A stretch of 64,000 nucleotides of DNA, from contig NZ_CP114588.1 in the NCBI RefSeq assembly GCF_027286325.1, positions 2,257,317 to 2,321,316 of the forward strand, written 5' to 3'. Below, piece after piece: positions 15,001 to 21,298 of the stretch; the stretch's first letter is position 1, and each line of letters opens with the position of its first letter. The notes beneath the pieces are model-generated. The model ran no database searches. It was given only the letters and a program-made list of their open reading frames with translations, and was not told the origin of the DNA. This DNA is from Salinivibrio kushneri. Its GTDB lineage: Bacteria; Pseudomonadota; Gammaproteobacteria; Enterobacterales; Vibrionaceae. Position numbers and translations under genes: made by a program.

Positions 15001-16508
15001 TGACCGGCTTCGACGTTGTCAGTTGTACCGTCCAACGTCACCGCATCCGCTTCGCTCGCGCTGAGGTTGCCATCGCCTACCGCATTCAAGTCGATAGTCG
15101 GTAGATCCGCATTGTCCGCATCCAACGTCGCGGTTTCTGTGTCGCTCGCTGGGTTGCCCGCGCTGTCCGTCACGGATGCAACCACGGTGATGTTGCCATC
15201 AACCAGACCGGCTGCGCTTAGGTCTTCCGTGGTGCTGAACGTACCGTCCGCTTGAACGGTCGCCTCGAACTCGGCGGTGTTGGCTGGGTCCGCGCTGTCG
15301 GTCACGGTCAAGGTCACTGTCTGACCGGCTTCGACGTTGTCAGTTGTACCGTCCAACGTCACCGCATCCGCTTCGCTCGCGCTGAGGTTGCCATCGCCTA
15401 CCGCATTCAAGTCGATAGTCGGTAGATCCGCATTGTCCGCATCCAACGTCGCGGTTTCTGTGTCGCTCGCTGGGTTGCCCGCGCTGTCCGTCACGGATGC
15501 AACCACGGTGATGTTGCCATCAACCAGACCGGCTGCGCTTAGGTCTTCCGTGGTGCTGAACGTACCGTCCGCTTGAACGGTCGCCTCGAACTCGGCGGTG
15601 TTGGCTGGGTCCGCGCTGTCGGTCACGGTCAAGGTCACTGTCTGACCGGCTTCGACGTTGTCAGTTGTACCGTCCAACGTCACCGCATCCGCTTCGCTCG
15701 CGCTGAGGTTGCCATCGCCTACCGCATTCAAGTCGATAGTCGGTAGATCCGCATTGTCCGCATCCAACGTCGCGGTTTCTGTGTCGCTCGCTGGGTTGCC
15801 CGCGCTGTCCGTCACGGATGCAACCACGGTGATGTTGCCATCAACCAGACCGGCTGCGCTTAGGTCTTCCGTGGTGCTGAACGTACCGTCCGCTTGAACG
15901 GTCGCCTCGAACTCGGCGGTGTTGGCTGGGTCCGCGCTGTCGGTCACGGTCAAGGTCACTGTCTGACCGGCTTCGACGTTGTCAGTTGTACCGTCCAACG
16001 TCACCGCATCCGCTTCGCTCGCGCTGAGGTTGCCATCGCCTACCGCATTCAAGTCGATAGTCGGTAGATCCGCATTGTCCGCATCCAACGTCGCGGTTTC
16101 TGTGTCGCTCGCTGGGTTGCCCGCGCTGTCCGTCACGGATGCAACCACGGTGATGTTGCCATCAACCAGACCGGCTGCGCTTAGGTCTTCCGTGGTGCTG
16201 AACGTACCGTCCGCTTGAACGGTCGCCTCGAACTCGGCGGTGTTGGCTGGGTCCGCGCTGTCGGTCACGGTCAAGGTCACTGTCTGACCGGCTTCGACGT
16301 TGTCAGTTGTACCGTCCAACGTCACCGCATCCGCTTCGCTCGCGCTGAGGTTGCCATCGCCTACCGCATTCAAGTCGATAGTCGGTAGATCCGCATTGTC
16401 CGCATCCAACGTCGCGGTTTCTGTGTCGCTCGCTGGGTTGCCCGCGCTGTCCGTCACGGATGCAACCACGGTGATGTTGCCATCAACCAGACCGGCTGCG
16501 CTTAGGTC
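1..16508 (-). repeat. Perfect 321-bp tandem repeat array, at least 51 copies
   Basis: The sequence repeats with a period of exactly 321 bp from the left edge to 16508, about 51.4 copies. I saw no substitution or indel between units. 321 is 3 x 107, so the reading frame is kept and each unit encodes one 107-residue Ig-like domain of the adhesin. The array ends abruptly at 16508, where the copy diverges into unique sequence inside the shared motif DLSAAGLVDG. Identity includes silent positions, which points to very recent amplification or continuing homogenisation by unequal recombination. The true copy number is unknown because the left edge cuts the array and assemblers handle such arrays badly. 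Confidence 0.97.
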
Positions 16509-17807
16509 AACACCTTCCAAGCTCCACTCACCGTCGGTAACTATCGCAGTCCCCACTTCAGTGCCATCTACGGTAATGGTCACGATTTGGTTATCCTCGA
16601 TACCATTGGTGCTACCACTGATGGTTACATCATCAGCTTCATTTGCATTAATCTGGTTGTCCCCGGTGATATCGGCAATGATGATGCTACCAGCCTGGGT
16701 GTCAACAGTATGCTCTGATGAACCAATGCTCTCTACCGTATTACCCGCGTCATCCGACGAGCTCACGACCACCTCGAACTCGGTGTCCGCCGCCAGGTCG
16801 CTGCCGGCCACGTCCACGCTCCAGTTACCATCGCCATCCACGGTGGTGGTGTAGTCTTCGCCGTTAATGGTCATCGAAACGGTATCGCCTTCGGCGATGT
16901 CGCCGCCGCTCGCGCTGCCGCTGACCGTAATGGTCTCGCCCGCTTCTTGCGCATTGATCACGTCATCGCTGGTGATGTTGCTCACGCTGACCGTGCCCGC
17001 ATCCGCGCTGGTATCAATGTCTGCTTGATCAGTCCCAGGCGCGGAGGTGTTGCCGGAGGTATCGGTAATGGTGGCTTCTACGGTAAGCGTTTCACCGTCT
17101 GCGGGGGTATCAGGGAGGGTTACAATGACAGATCCGTCAGTAATATTATCTTCCGTCACGGTGAAAGTCTGCCCATTCACCGTTAACACATCGCCTGGAT
17201 TGGCGTTGGTGCCCGTCAAGTCGATAGACACACGAATACCGTCGCCAATTTCTTGGCTGCTAATCACACCATCATTGTTTGCATCGTTGAGGATAGTCAC
17301 CCCAGGGGCGTTGGGGGCAGTCACATCCACCAAGCGACCAAAGCCATCTTCTTCGTTTGTGCCAATCGCACCTGCATTGTTAGCAATCGAGTCTGAGTCA
17401 AAGCCAGAGCTTGCAATGGTCTCGCTTCCATCTCGCTCCAAGTTAACATAGCTCCATGAGCCACTACCCGTTGCTTCACCACCTGCAGCGGTCGCTTGGT
17501 CTTCTTGAATGGTGATCTCGCCTTCACCTTCCAAGATTTGTTGTTGAATGTCGGCTATTTCGTCTTGCACGTCTTGCGGCAAGCTATCAATCAAGGCGCC
17601 GGGCTCGCCGCCTTGCGATTCTAGCGTGAGCAATACGCCATTGCTCAATGCAATAACGGCATCACTGTTATCGGGCAATACGAGCTCCGTCCCTGCCGGG
17701 AAAGACATTCCCTCCGAGACCGTCATGGGCGCGCCATTAACGAGAACAACAGCACTCCCTTGAATGCTTTCGACGATTACGTTGCGAGATAGCGAGATTG
17801 ATTTCAT
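1..17807 (-). CDS. Giant LapA-type repetitive surface adhesin, 3' end outside window
   Basis: The frame is open from an ATG at 17807 to the left edge, at least 5,935 codons, with no stop in the repeat. Start MKSISLSRN has a weak AAAGAG seven bases upstream. Residues 1 to about 105 resemble the N-terminal retention module of LapA-like type I secreted adhesins. T106-A107-A108-G109 matches the LapG protease site and lies where LapA is cut, followed by a Gly/Ser-rich linker. Divergent Ig-like modules reach about residue 433, then 107-residue identical units begin. The repeats have no Lys, Arg, His or Cys. Known of the family: the module anchors the adhesin in the outer membrane until LapG cuts it under c-di-GMP/LapD control, giving biofilm attachment and release. 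Secretion genes, C-terminal RTX repeats and secretion signal would lie outside the window, so family placement rests on the N-terminus. It lies downstream of metR on the same strand. Confidence 0.85.
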   Translation of the reverse strand, partial: MKSISLSRNVIVESIQGSAVVLVNGAPMTVSEGMSFPAGTELVLPDNSDAVIALSNGVLLTLESQGGEPGALIDSLPQDVQDEIADIQQQILEGEGEITIQEDQATAAGGEATGSGSWSYVNLERDGSETIASSGFDSDSIANNAGAIGTNEEDGFGRLVDVTAPNAPGVTILNDANNDGVISSQEIGDGIRVSIDLTGTNANPGDVLTVNGQTFTVTEDNITDGSVIVTLPDTPADGETLTVEATITDTSGNTSAPGTDQADIDTSADAGTVSVSNITSDDVINAQEAGETITVSGSASGGDIAEGDTVSMTINGEDYTTTVDGDGNWSVDVAGSDLAADTEFEVVVSSSDDAGNTVESIGSSEHTVDTQAGSIIIADITGDNQINANEADDVTISGSTNGIEDNQIVTITVDGTEVGTAIVTDGEWSLEGVDLSAAGLVDGNITVVASVTDSAGNPASDTETATLDADNADLPTIDLNAVGDGNLSASEADAVTLDGTTDNVEAGQTVTLTVTDSADPANTAEFEATVQADGTFSTTEDLSAAGLVDGNITVVASVTDSAGNPASDTETATLDADNADLPTIDLNAVGDGNLSASEADAVTLDGTTDNVEAGQTVTLTVTDSADPANTAEFEATVQADGTFSTTEDLSAAGLVDGNITVVASVTDSAGNPASDTETATLDADNADLPTIDLNAVGDGNLSASEADAVTLDGTTDNVEAGQTVTLTVTDSADPANTAEFEATVQADGTFSTTEDLSAAGLVDGNITVVASVTDSAGNPASDTETATLDADNADLPTIDLNAVGDGNLSASEADAVTLDGTTDNVEAGQTVTLTVTDSADPANTAEFEATVQADGTFSTTEDLSAAGLVDGNITVVASVTDSAGNPASDTETATLDADNADLPTIDLNAVGDGNLSASEADAVTLDGTTDNVEAGQTVTLTVTDSADPANTAEFEATVQADGTFSTTEDLSAAGLVDGNITVVASVTDSAGNPASDTETATLDADNADLPTIDLNAVGDGNLSASEADAVTLDGTTDNVEAGQTVTLTVTDSADPANTAEFEATVQADGTFSTTEDLSAAGLVDGNITVVASVTDSAGNPASDTETATLDADNADLPTIDLNAVGDGNLSASEADAVTLDGTTDNVEAGQTVTLTVTDSADPANTAEFEATVQADGTFSTTEDLSAAGLVDGNITVVASVTDSAGNPASDTETATLDADNADLPTIDLNAVGDGNLSASEADAVTLDGTTDNVEAGQTVTLTVTDSADPANTAEFEATVQADGTFSTTEDLSAAGLVDGNITVVASVTDSAGNPASDTETATLDADNADLPTIDLNAVGDGNLSASEADAVTLDGTTDNVEAGQTVTLTVTDSADPANTAEFEATVQADGTFSTTEDLSAAGLVDGNITVVASVTDSAGNPASDTETATLDADNADLPTIDLNAVGDGNLSASEADAVTLDGTTDNVEAGQTVTLTVTDSADPANTAEFEATVQADGTFSTTEDLSAAGLVDGNITVVASVTDSAGNPASDTETATLDADNADLPTIDLNAVGDGNLSASEADAVTLDGTTDNVEAGQTVTLTVTDSADPANTAEFEATVQADGTFSTTEDLSAAGLVDGNITVVASVTDSAGNPASDTETATLDADNADLPTIDLNAVGDGNLSASEADAVTLDGTTDNVEAGQTVTLTVTDSADPANTAEFEATVQADGTFSTTEDLSAAGLVDGNITVVASVTDSAGNPASDTETATLDADNADLPTIDLNAVGDGNLSASEADAVTLDGTTDNVEAGQTVTLTVTDSADPANTAEFEATVQADGTFSTTEDLSAAGLVDGNITVVASVTDSAGNPASDTETATLDADNADLPTIDLNAVGDGNLSASEADAVTLDGTTDNVEAGQTVTLTVTDSADPANTAEFEATVQADGTFSTTEDLSAAGLVDGNITVVASVTDSAGNPASDTETATLDADNADLPTIDLNAVGDGNLSASEADAVTLDGTTDNVEAGQTVTLTVTDSADPANTAEFEATVQADGTFSTTEDLSAAGLVDGNITVVASVTDSAGNPASDTETATLDADNADLPTIDLNAVGDGNLSASEADAVTLDGTTDNVEAGQTVTLTVTDSADPANTAEFEATVQADGTFSTTEDLSAAGLVDGNITVVASVTDSAGNPASDTETATLDADNADLPTIDLNAVGDGNLSASEADAVTLDGTTDNVEAGQTVTLTVTDSADPANTAEFEATVQADGTFSTTEDLSAAGLVDGNITVVASVTDSAGNPASDTETATLDADNADLPTIDLNAVGDGNLSASEADAVTLDGTTDNVEAGQTVTLTVTDSADPANTAEFEATVQADGTFSTTEDLSAAGLVDGNITVVASVTDSAGNPASDTETATLDADNADLPTIDLNAVGDGNLSASEADAVTLDGTTDNVEAGQTVTLTVTDSADPANTAEFEATVQADGTFSTTEDLSAAGLVDGNITVVASVTDSAGNPASDTETATLDADNADLPTIDLNAVGDGNLSASEADAVTLDGTTDNVEAGQTVTLTVTDSADPANTAEFEATVQADGTFSTTEDLSAAGLVDGNITVVASVTDSAGNPASDTETATLDADNADLPTIDLNAVGDGNLSASEADAVTLDGTTDNVEAGQTVTLTVTDSADPANTAEFEATVQADGTFSTTEDLSAAGLVDGNITVVASVTDSAGNPASDTETATLDADNADLPTIDLNAVGDGNLSASEADAVTLDGTTDNVEAGQTVTLTVTDSADPANTAEFEATVQADGTFSTTEDLSAAGLVDGNITVVASVTDSAGNPASDTETATLDADNADLPTIDLNAVGDGNLSASEADAVTLDGTTDNVEAGQTVTLTVTDSADPANTAEFEATVQADGTFSTTEDLSAAGLVDGNITVVASVTDSAGNPASDTETATLDADNADLPTIDLNAVGDGNLSASEADAVTLDGTTDNVEAGQTVTLTVTDSADPANTAEFEATVQADGTFSTTEDLSAAGLVDGNITVVASVTDSAGNPASDTETATLDADNADLPTIDLNAVGDGNLSASEADAVTLDGTTDNVEAGQTVTLTVTDSADPANTAEFEATVQADGTFSTTEDLSAAGLVDGNITVVASVTDSAGNPASDTETATLDADNADLPTIDLNAVGDGNLSASEADAVTLDGTTDNVEAGQTVTLTVTDSADPANTAEFEATVQADGTFSTTEDLSAAGLVDGNITVVASVTDSAGNPASDTETATLDADNADLPTIDLNAVGDGNLSASEADAVTLDGTTDNVEAGQTVTLTVTDSADPANTAEFEATVQADGTFSTTEDLSAAGLVDGNITVVASVTDSAGNPASDTETATLDADNADLPTIDLNAVGDGNLSASEADAVTLDGTTDNVEAGQTVTLTVTDSADPANTAEFEATVQADGTFSTTEDLSAAGLVDGNITVVASVTDSAGNPASDTETATLDADNADLPTIDLNAVGDGNLSASEADAVTLDGTTDNVEAGQTVTLTVTDSADPANTAEFEATVQADGTFSTTEDLSAAGLVDGNITVVASVTDSAGNPASDTETATLDADNADLPTIDLNAVGDGNLSASEADAVTLDGTTDNVEAGQTVTLTVTDSADPANTAEFEATVQADGTFSTTEDLSAAGLVDGNITVVASVTDSAGNPASDTETATLDADNADLPTIDLNAVGDGNLSASEADAVTLDGTTDNVEAGQTVTLTVTDSADPANTAEFEATVQADGTFSTTEDLSAAGLVDGNITVVASVTDSAGNPASDTETATLDADNADLPTIDLNAVGDGNLSASEADAVTLDGTTDNVEAGQTVTLTVTDSADPANTAEFEATVQADGTFSTTEDLSAAGLVDGNITVVASVTDSAGNPASDTETATLDADNADLPTIDLNAVGDGNLSASEADAVTLDGTTDNVEAGQTVTLTVTDSADPANTAEFEATVQADGTFSTTEDLSAAGLVDGNITVVASVTDSAGNPASDTETATLDADNADLPTIDLNAVGDGNLSASEADAVTLDGTTDNVEAGQTVTLTVTDSADPANTAEFEATVQADGTFSTTEDLSAAGLVDGNITVVASVTDSAGNPASDTETATLDADNADLPTIDLNAVGDGNLSASEADAVTLDGTTDNVEAGQTVTLTVTDSADPANTAEFEATVQADGTFSTTEDLSAAGLVDGNITVVASVTDSAGNPASDTETATLDADNADLPTIDLNAVGDGNLSASEADAVTLDGTTDNVEAGQTVTLTVTDSADPANTAEFEATVQADGTFSTTEDLSAAGLVDGNITVVASVTDSAGNPASDTETATLDADNADLPTIDLNAVGDGNLSASEADAVTLDGTTDNVEAGQTVTLTVTDSADPANTAEFEATVQADGTFSTTEDLSAAGLVDGNITVVASVTDSAGNPASDTETATLDADNADLPTIDLNAVGDGNLSASEADAVTLDGTTDNVEAGQTVTLTVTDSADPANTAEFEATVQADGTFSTTEDLSAAGLVDGNITVVASVTDSAGNPASDTETATLDADNADLPTIDLNAVGDGNLSASEADAVTLDGTTDNVEAGQTVTLTVTDSADPANTAEFEATVQADGTFSTTEDLSAAGLVDGNITVVASVTDSAGNPASDTETATLDADNADLPTIDLNAVGDGNLSASEADAVTLDGTTDNVEAGQTVTLTVTDSADPANTAEFEATVQADGTFSTTEDLSAAGLVDGNITVVASVTDSAGNPASDTETATLDADNADLPTIDLNAVGDGNLSASEADAVTLDGTTDNVEAGQTVTLTVTDSADPANTAEFEATVQADGTFSTTEDLSAAGLVDGNITVVASVTDSAGNPASDTETATLDADNADLPTIDLNAVGDGNLSASEADAVTLDGTTDNVEAGQTVTLTVTDSADPANTAEFEATVQADGTFSTTEDLSAAGLVDGNITVVASVTDSAGNPASDTETATLDADNADLPTIDLNAVGDGNLSASEADAVTLDGTTDNVEAGQTVTLTVTDSADPANTAEFEATVQADGTFSTTEDLSAAGLVDGNITVVASVTDSAGNPASDTETATLDADNADLPTIDLNAVGDGNLSASEADAVTLDGTTDNVEAGQTVTLTVTDSADPANTAEFEATVQADGTFSTTEDLSAAGLVDGNITVVASVTDSAGNPASDTETATLDADNADLPTIDLNAVGDGNLSASEADAVTLDGTTDNVEAGQTVTLTVTDSADPANTAEFEATVQADGTFSTTEDLSAAGLVDGNITVVASVTDSAGNPASDTETATLDADNADLPTIDLNAVGDGNLSASEADAVTLDGTTDNVEAGQTVTLTVTDSADPANTAEFEATVQADGTFSTTEDLSAAGLVDGNITVVASVTDSAGNPASDTETATLDADNADLPTIDLNAVGDGNLSASEADAVTLDGTTDNVEAGQTVTLTVTDSADPANTAEFEATVQADGTFSTTEDLSAAGLVDGNITVVASVTDSAGNPASDTETATLDADNADLPTIDLNAVGDGNLSASEADAVTLDGTTDNVEAGQTVTLTVTDSADPANTAEFEATVQADGTFSTTEDLSAAGLVDGNITVVASVTDSAGNPASDTETATLDADNADLPTIDLNAVGDGNLSASEADAVTLDGTTDNVEAGQTVTLTVTDSADPANTAEFEATVQADGTFSTTEDLSAAGLVDGNITVVASVTDSAGNPASDTETATLDADNADLPTIDLNAVGDGNLSASEADAVTLDGTTDNVEAGQTVTLTVTDSADPANTAEFEATVQADGTFSTTEDLSAAGLVDGNITVVASVTDSAGNPASDTETATLDADNADLPTIDLNAVGDGNLSASEADAVTLDGTTDNVEAGQTVTLTVTDSADPANTAEFEATVQADGTFSTTEDLSAAGLVDGNITVVASVTDSAGNPASDTETATLDADNADLPTID

Positions 17808-17867
17808 AGCCGGACTCTTTAGCTAAACAAAGTGTGATCTGCTTTCAGGAAAAGCGAACCTTGATAC

Positions 17868-17896
17868 ATTATCGGTCTAATTAGACTTATCCGAAA
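17868..17896 (-). promoter_or_regulatory. Possible adhesin promoter with a 12-bp palindrome
   Basis: The 222-bp gap between the adhesin start and metR holds a perfect palindrome GTCTAATTAGAC at 17875-17886. On the minus strand it is followed directly by GATAAT (17873-17868), a good -10 hexamer about 60 bp upstream of the ATG. The matching -35 position (TCGGAT) is weak, as expected for an activated promoter. The palindrome would sit in the spacer, a position suited to a dimeric regulator. Which regulator binds is not visible. Confidence 0.3.
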
Positions 17897-18029
17897 GTGA
17901 TTTTACTAGGAAATGTGCGCTTTATACGGCTCAAAAATGAGACAACAGCGAGGCTGAAACTATGGCAGTGCGATAATACGAAAGTTATTTGCAAAGAAGA
18001 GGTTATTCCATTTTCTTGTGCCAAGTGAA

Positions 18030-18926
18030 TCACAACTTGCGATGGATACTGGTCACACTCGCTTGCCGAATAAAATCCTCGATATAATCTTCTCTCTCTC
18101 CAGCACGTATTCCTAAATGAATGGCTTTATTGATGCCGCTTTTTCCCATACGCAAAACATGTAGGTTAAGTTGTTGCTGGTACTCTTTTGCCAGCCACTT
18201 CGGTAAGGCCGCGATGCCTCGTCCTGCCGCAACCATTTGTAGCATAATGTCTGTCGTTTCAATGGTTTTATGTTTGCGTGGCGCACAATGTGCCGGAGCT
18301 AGAAACTGGGTGAACACATCTAAACGTGCTTGGTCAACAGGGTAGGTAATAAGTACTTCTTGCGTCACCTGATGAGGCTCGACATGAGACTGCGATGCCA
18401 ACGGGCTTTGTGGGTGAGTCACAAGCACCAGTTCGTAATCAAACACGGAGACATAGTCAATACCTGGTTTAAACAAGGGATCCGGTGTGACAAGCACATC
18501 AATGTCGTGACCAAATAATGCCCCTAGGCCACCGAATTGAAACTTTTGTTTCACGTCGACATCCACATCTGGCCATTGGTGCAAAAAAGGCTCAACCACT
18601 TTCAGCAACCACTGGTAGCAGGGATGACACTCCATGCCGATGCGCAATGTACCGCGCTGACCTTGTGCAAACTGTTTGAGTTGTTGTTCAGCATGTTCAA
18701 ACTGAGGAAGCATGCGTTCAGAAAGGGTAAGCAAGTACTCACCAGCCTGTGTGAAGTGTAATTGCCTGCCTGACTTTTTCCACAGGCTAACTCCTATCTG
18801 GCTTTCTAATTTTTTCATCGCGTGGCTAATCGCAGACTGAGTGAGATAAAGCGTCTCTGCTGCTGCGGTAAGCGATCCTTGCTCTTTTATTGCGCGCAAA
18901 ATATGAAGGTGGTGACGTTCTAACAT
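18030..18926 (-). CDS. metR: LysR-type transcriptional activator of methionine genes
   Basis: MetR activates metE and other methionine genes, using homocysteine as co-inducer. The protein has an N-terminal winged helix-turn-helix with the usual SLTAAAETLYLTQSAISHAM stretch, then a periplasmic-binding-like effector domain. Family-specific stretches such as GMECHPCYQWL and TYPVDQARLDVF parallel E. coli MetR. The ATG at 18926 is chosen because MLERHHLHILRAI aligns with the E. coli start and AAGG precedes it. An in-frame ATG at 18971 would add 15 residues but has no ribosome-binding site and would run through the probable MetR operator. Divergence from metE is the classic arrangement. It may also read into the adhesin gene, as no clear terminator is seen between them. 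Confidence 0.92.
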   Translation of the reverse strand: MLERHHLHILRAIKEQGSLTAAAETLYLTQSAISHAMKKLESQIGVSLWKKSGRQLHFTQAGEYLLTLSERMLPQFEHAEQQLKQFAQGQRGTLRIGMECHPCYQWLLKVVEPFLHQWPDVDVDVKQKFQFGGLGALFGHDIDVLVTPDPLFKPGIDYVSVFDYELVLVTHPQSPLASQSHVEPHQVTQEVLITYPVDQARLDVFTQFLAPAHCAPRKHKTIETTDIMLQMVAAGRGIAALPKWLAKEYQQQLNLHVLRMGKSGINKAIHLGIRAGEREDYIEDFIRQASVTSIHRKL

Positions 18927-18936
18927 GCCTTTTCCA

Positions 18937-18962
18937 TGACCAAATTTCATTGATTGATGAAA
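18937..18962. promoter_or_regulatory. Candidate MetR operator between metR and metE
   Basis: TGACCAAATTTCA at 18937-18949 matches the MetR consensus TGAA-N5-TTCA with one mismatch. It overlaps an inverted repeat TTTCAT-N6-ATGAAA at 18945-18962. Both lie in the divergent gap and close to the metR start, which fits autoregulation plus activation of metE. A weak metE -10 (TATGCT) lies near 18995. Confidence 0.5.
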
Positions 18963-19027
18963 TAATGCCATTTTAGTTCATAACGAGAAAGCCCTATGCT
19001 GAACTCAACTTAAAGGAGGACGTATAG

Positions 19028-21298
19028 ATGGCTAAAACTCATAATCTCGGCTTTCCACGTATCGGAGCACAGCGTGAACTCAAATTTGCACTCGAGCGTT
19101 ACTGGCGTGGCGAATCATCACAGCAAGATTTAACCCATGTTGCGGCAGAACTACGCCGAACCCATTGGCAACAACAAGGTAAGCTCGACACGGTGCCTGC
19201 CGGCGATTTTTCCTTTTACGACCATGTGCTTGATACCAGCTTTTTAGTCGGCAATGTCCCTGATCGTGTGGCTGAGCATCAAGATAACACCCTCGATAAC
19301 TACTTCCGAGTCGCCCGTGGCCGCTCGGCAAATGATACCGGATGCCAGTGTGTCCACGCTGGTGAAATGACCAAATGGTTTGACACCAATTATCACTACA
19401 TCGTGCCAGAATTTACCGCGAAAACCACCTTTAGCTTGCACGCTGAAAATCTATTAACGCAAATAGAAGAAACCAAAAAAGCGGGTGTTCAGGCCAAGCC
19501 TGTTTTGGTCGGTCCTGTCACGTATCTGTGGCTAGGTAAAGAAAAAGATGCCTCTAACAAACTGGATCTGCTCGATAAGCTCTTGCCCGTGTATCAAGCG
19601 CTACTGAGCAAACTGGCAGAAAAAGGCGTTGAGTGGGTCCAAATCGATGAGCCTATTTTGGTGACTGAGCTTACGCCTGAGTGGCAAACGGCATTACACA
19701 CTGCGTATCAGGCGCTAAGCCAAATCCAGGTGAAATTATTGCTGGCGAGCTACTTCGGTGAACAAGCTGAAAATCGTCAATTGGCGCAATCGTTGCCCGT
19801 TGACGGCTGGCATTTGGATGCTATTCGTGGCCGAGGAGATGTAGATTCATATCGTGAAACACTTGGCGAACAACACGTCCTGTCTCTTGGTGTGATTAAT
19901 GGTCGTAATGTATGGAAAACTAACCTTGATGCCACGTTGGAATGGCTCGAACCGATTCATCAATCGCTGGGCGATCGCCTCTGGCTCGCGCCCTCTTGCT
20001 CTTTGCTCCATGTGCCGGTCGATTTGGCGAGCGAACAAAAGCTCGACCCAGAGGTAAAAAACTGGCTTGCCTTTGCCCATCAAAAACTCGAGGAGCTAGA
20101 TGTACTCGCTCGCGCCCTTAATCATGGCCGTCAAACCGTCCAGCCAGCGCTGGACAATAACCGTGAGGTAATCGAAAGCCGTCAGAAATCACCACGTGTA
20201 CACAACCCTAAGGTGCAAGCCGCATTAGCAGCGATTACTCCGCACTTAGGGACACGGCAGCGTCCGTTTGCAGAGCGTGTTCGCTTGCAACACGAGCAGC
20301 TCAAACTACCGCGCTTCCCCACCACCACCATAGGCTCTTTCCCACAAACGCGCACCATTCGCCAAACGCGTTTGCAATACAAAAAAGGCGAGATTGATGC
20401 GGTGACCTATCAGGACATTATGCGCAAAGAGATCGCTCACGCAGTAGAAAAGCAAGAAACACTGGGGCTTGATGTCTTGGTTCACGGTGAAGCTGAGCGT
20501 AACGATATGGTGGAGTACTTTGGCGAACAACTAGATGGCTATGTATTTAGCCAATTCGGTTGGGTGCAATCGTATGGCTCTCGCTGTGTGAAGCCACCGA
20601 TTTTATTTGGTGATATTGAGCGCCCTAAAGCGATGACCGTCGAGTGGACCCAGTACGCTCAGTCTCTGACTGATAAGCCACTAAAAGGCATGCTCACCGG
20701 ACCGGTCACCATTCTTAATTGGTCATTTGTGCGCGATGATCAGCCACGATCGCAAACCTGTAACCAACTGGCGCTGGCGATCCGACAAGAGGTACAAGAT
20801 CTCGAGAAAGCTGGTACCAAGATCATTCAAATTGATGAAGCCGCACTACGTGAAGGTTTACCTCTGCGTCGCAGTGAGTGGCAAAGCTATCTGGATTGGG
20901 CAATTAACGCATTTAAAATTGCCGCCAACGGTGTCAATGACGAGACGCAAATCCACACCCATATGTGTTATTCCGAGTTTAACGATATCATCGCTTCCAT
21001 TGCTGATATGGACGCCGACGTGATCACCATAGAAACCTCGCGCTCGGACATGGAGCTACTGGATGCGTTTGATCACTTTGACTATCCCAATGATATTGGC
21101 CCAGGCGTTTACGATATTCATTCTCCCAATACGCCTACTCAAGCACAAATTATTGGGTTGATGAACAAAGCCGCCGCCCGTATTCCTGAAGAAAGGTTGT
21201 GGGTGAACCCCGATTGCGGCCTAAAAACCCGCCAATGGGACGAGGTGATCCCAGCATTAGAAAATATGGTCGCAGCGGCAAAAGCGCTTCGCCAGTGA
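19028..21298 (+). CDS. metE: Cobalamin-independent methionine synthase
   Basis: MetE moves the methyl group of 5-methyltetrahydropteroyltri-glutamate to homocysteine, the last step of methionine synthesis, without B12. The 756 residues equal the family length (E. coli 753). The N-terminal half begins [13 protein letters not shown]. The C-terminal catalytic barrel shows the zinc ligands: the HxC pair in [10 protein letters not shown] (about residues 645 and 647) and C730 in NPDCGLKTR. The start follows a strong AAAGGAGGA box. The gene is single and divergent from metR, its activator. The stop codon lies inside a 14-bp tandem repeat, and a strong terminator follows. Confidence 0.97.
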   Translation: MAKTHNLGFPRIGAQRELKFALERYWRGESSQQDLTHVAAELRRTHWQQQGKLDTVPAGDFSFYDHVLDTSFLVGNVPDRVAEHQDNTLDNYFRVARGRSANDTGCQCVHAGEMTKWFDTNYHYIVPEFTAKTTFSLHAENLLTQIEETKKAGVQAKPVLVGPVTYLWLGKEKDASNKLDLLDKLLPVYQALLSKLAEKGVEWVQIDEPILVTELTPEWQTALHTAYQALSQIQVKLLLASYFGEQAENRQLAQSLPVDGWHLDAIRGRGDVDSYRETLGEQHVLSLGVINGRNVWKTNLDATLEWLEPIHQSLGDRLWLAPSCSLLHVPVDLASEQKLDPEVKNWLAFAHQKLEELDVLARALNHGRQTVQPALDNNREVIESRQKSPRVHNPKVQAALAAITPHLGTRQRPFAERVRLQHEQLKLPRFPTTTIGSFPQTRTIRQTRLQYKKGEIDAVTYQDIMRKEIAHAVEKQETLGLDVLVHGEAERNDMVEYFGEQLDGYVFSQFGWVQSYGSRCVKPPILFGDIERPKAMTVEWTQYAQSLTDKPLKGMLTGPVTILNWSFVRDDQPRSQTCNQLALAIRQEVQDLEKAGTKIIQIDEAALREGLPLRRSEWQSYLDWAINAFKIAANGVNDETQIHTHMCYSEFNDIIASIADMDADVITIETSRSDMELLDAFDHFDYPNDIGPGVYDIHSPNTPTQAQIIGLMNKAAARIPEERLWVNPDCGLKTRQWDEVIPALENMVAAAKALRQ

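Noticed and set aside
250..16218. Fifty identical 79-codon plus-strand frames, one per repeat
   Set aside because: They are the complement of the adhesin repeat, begin with TTG, have no ribosome-binding site, and exist only because the repeat is perfect.
1..16508. Array considered as CRISPR or satellite DNA
   Set aside because: There are no short repeats with unique spacers, and the unit is exactly 107 codons in an open frame.
16300..16854. 184-codon plus-strand frame at the array edge
   Set aside because: It is antisense to the adhesin gene and has the low-complexity Ser/Val/Thr composition of a complementary frame.
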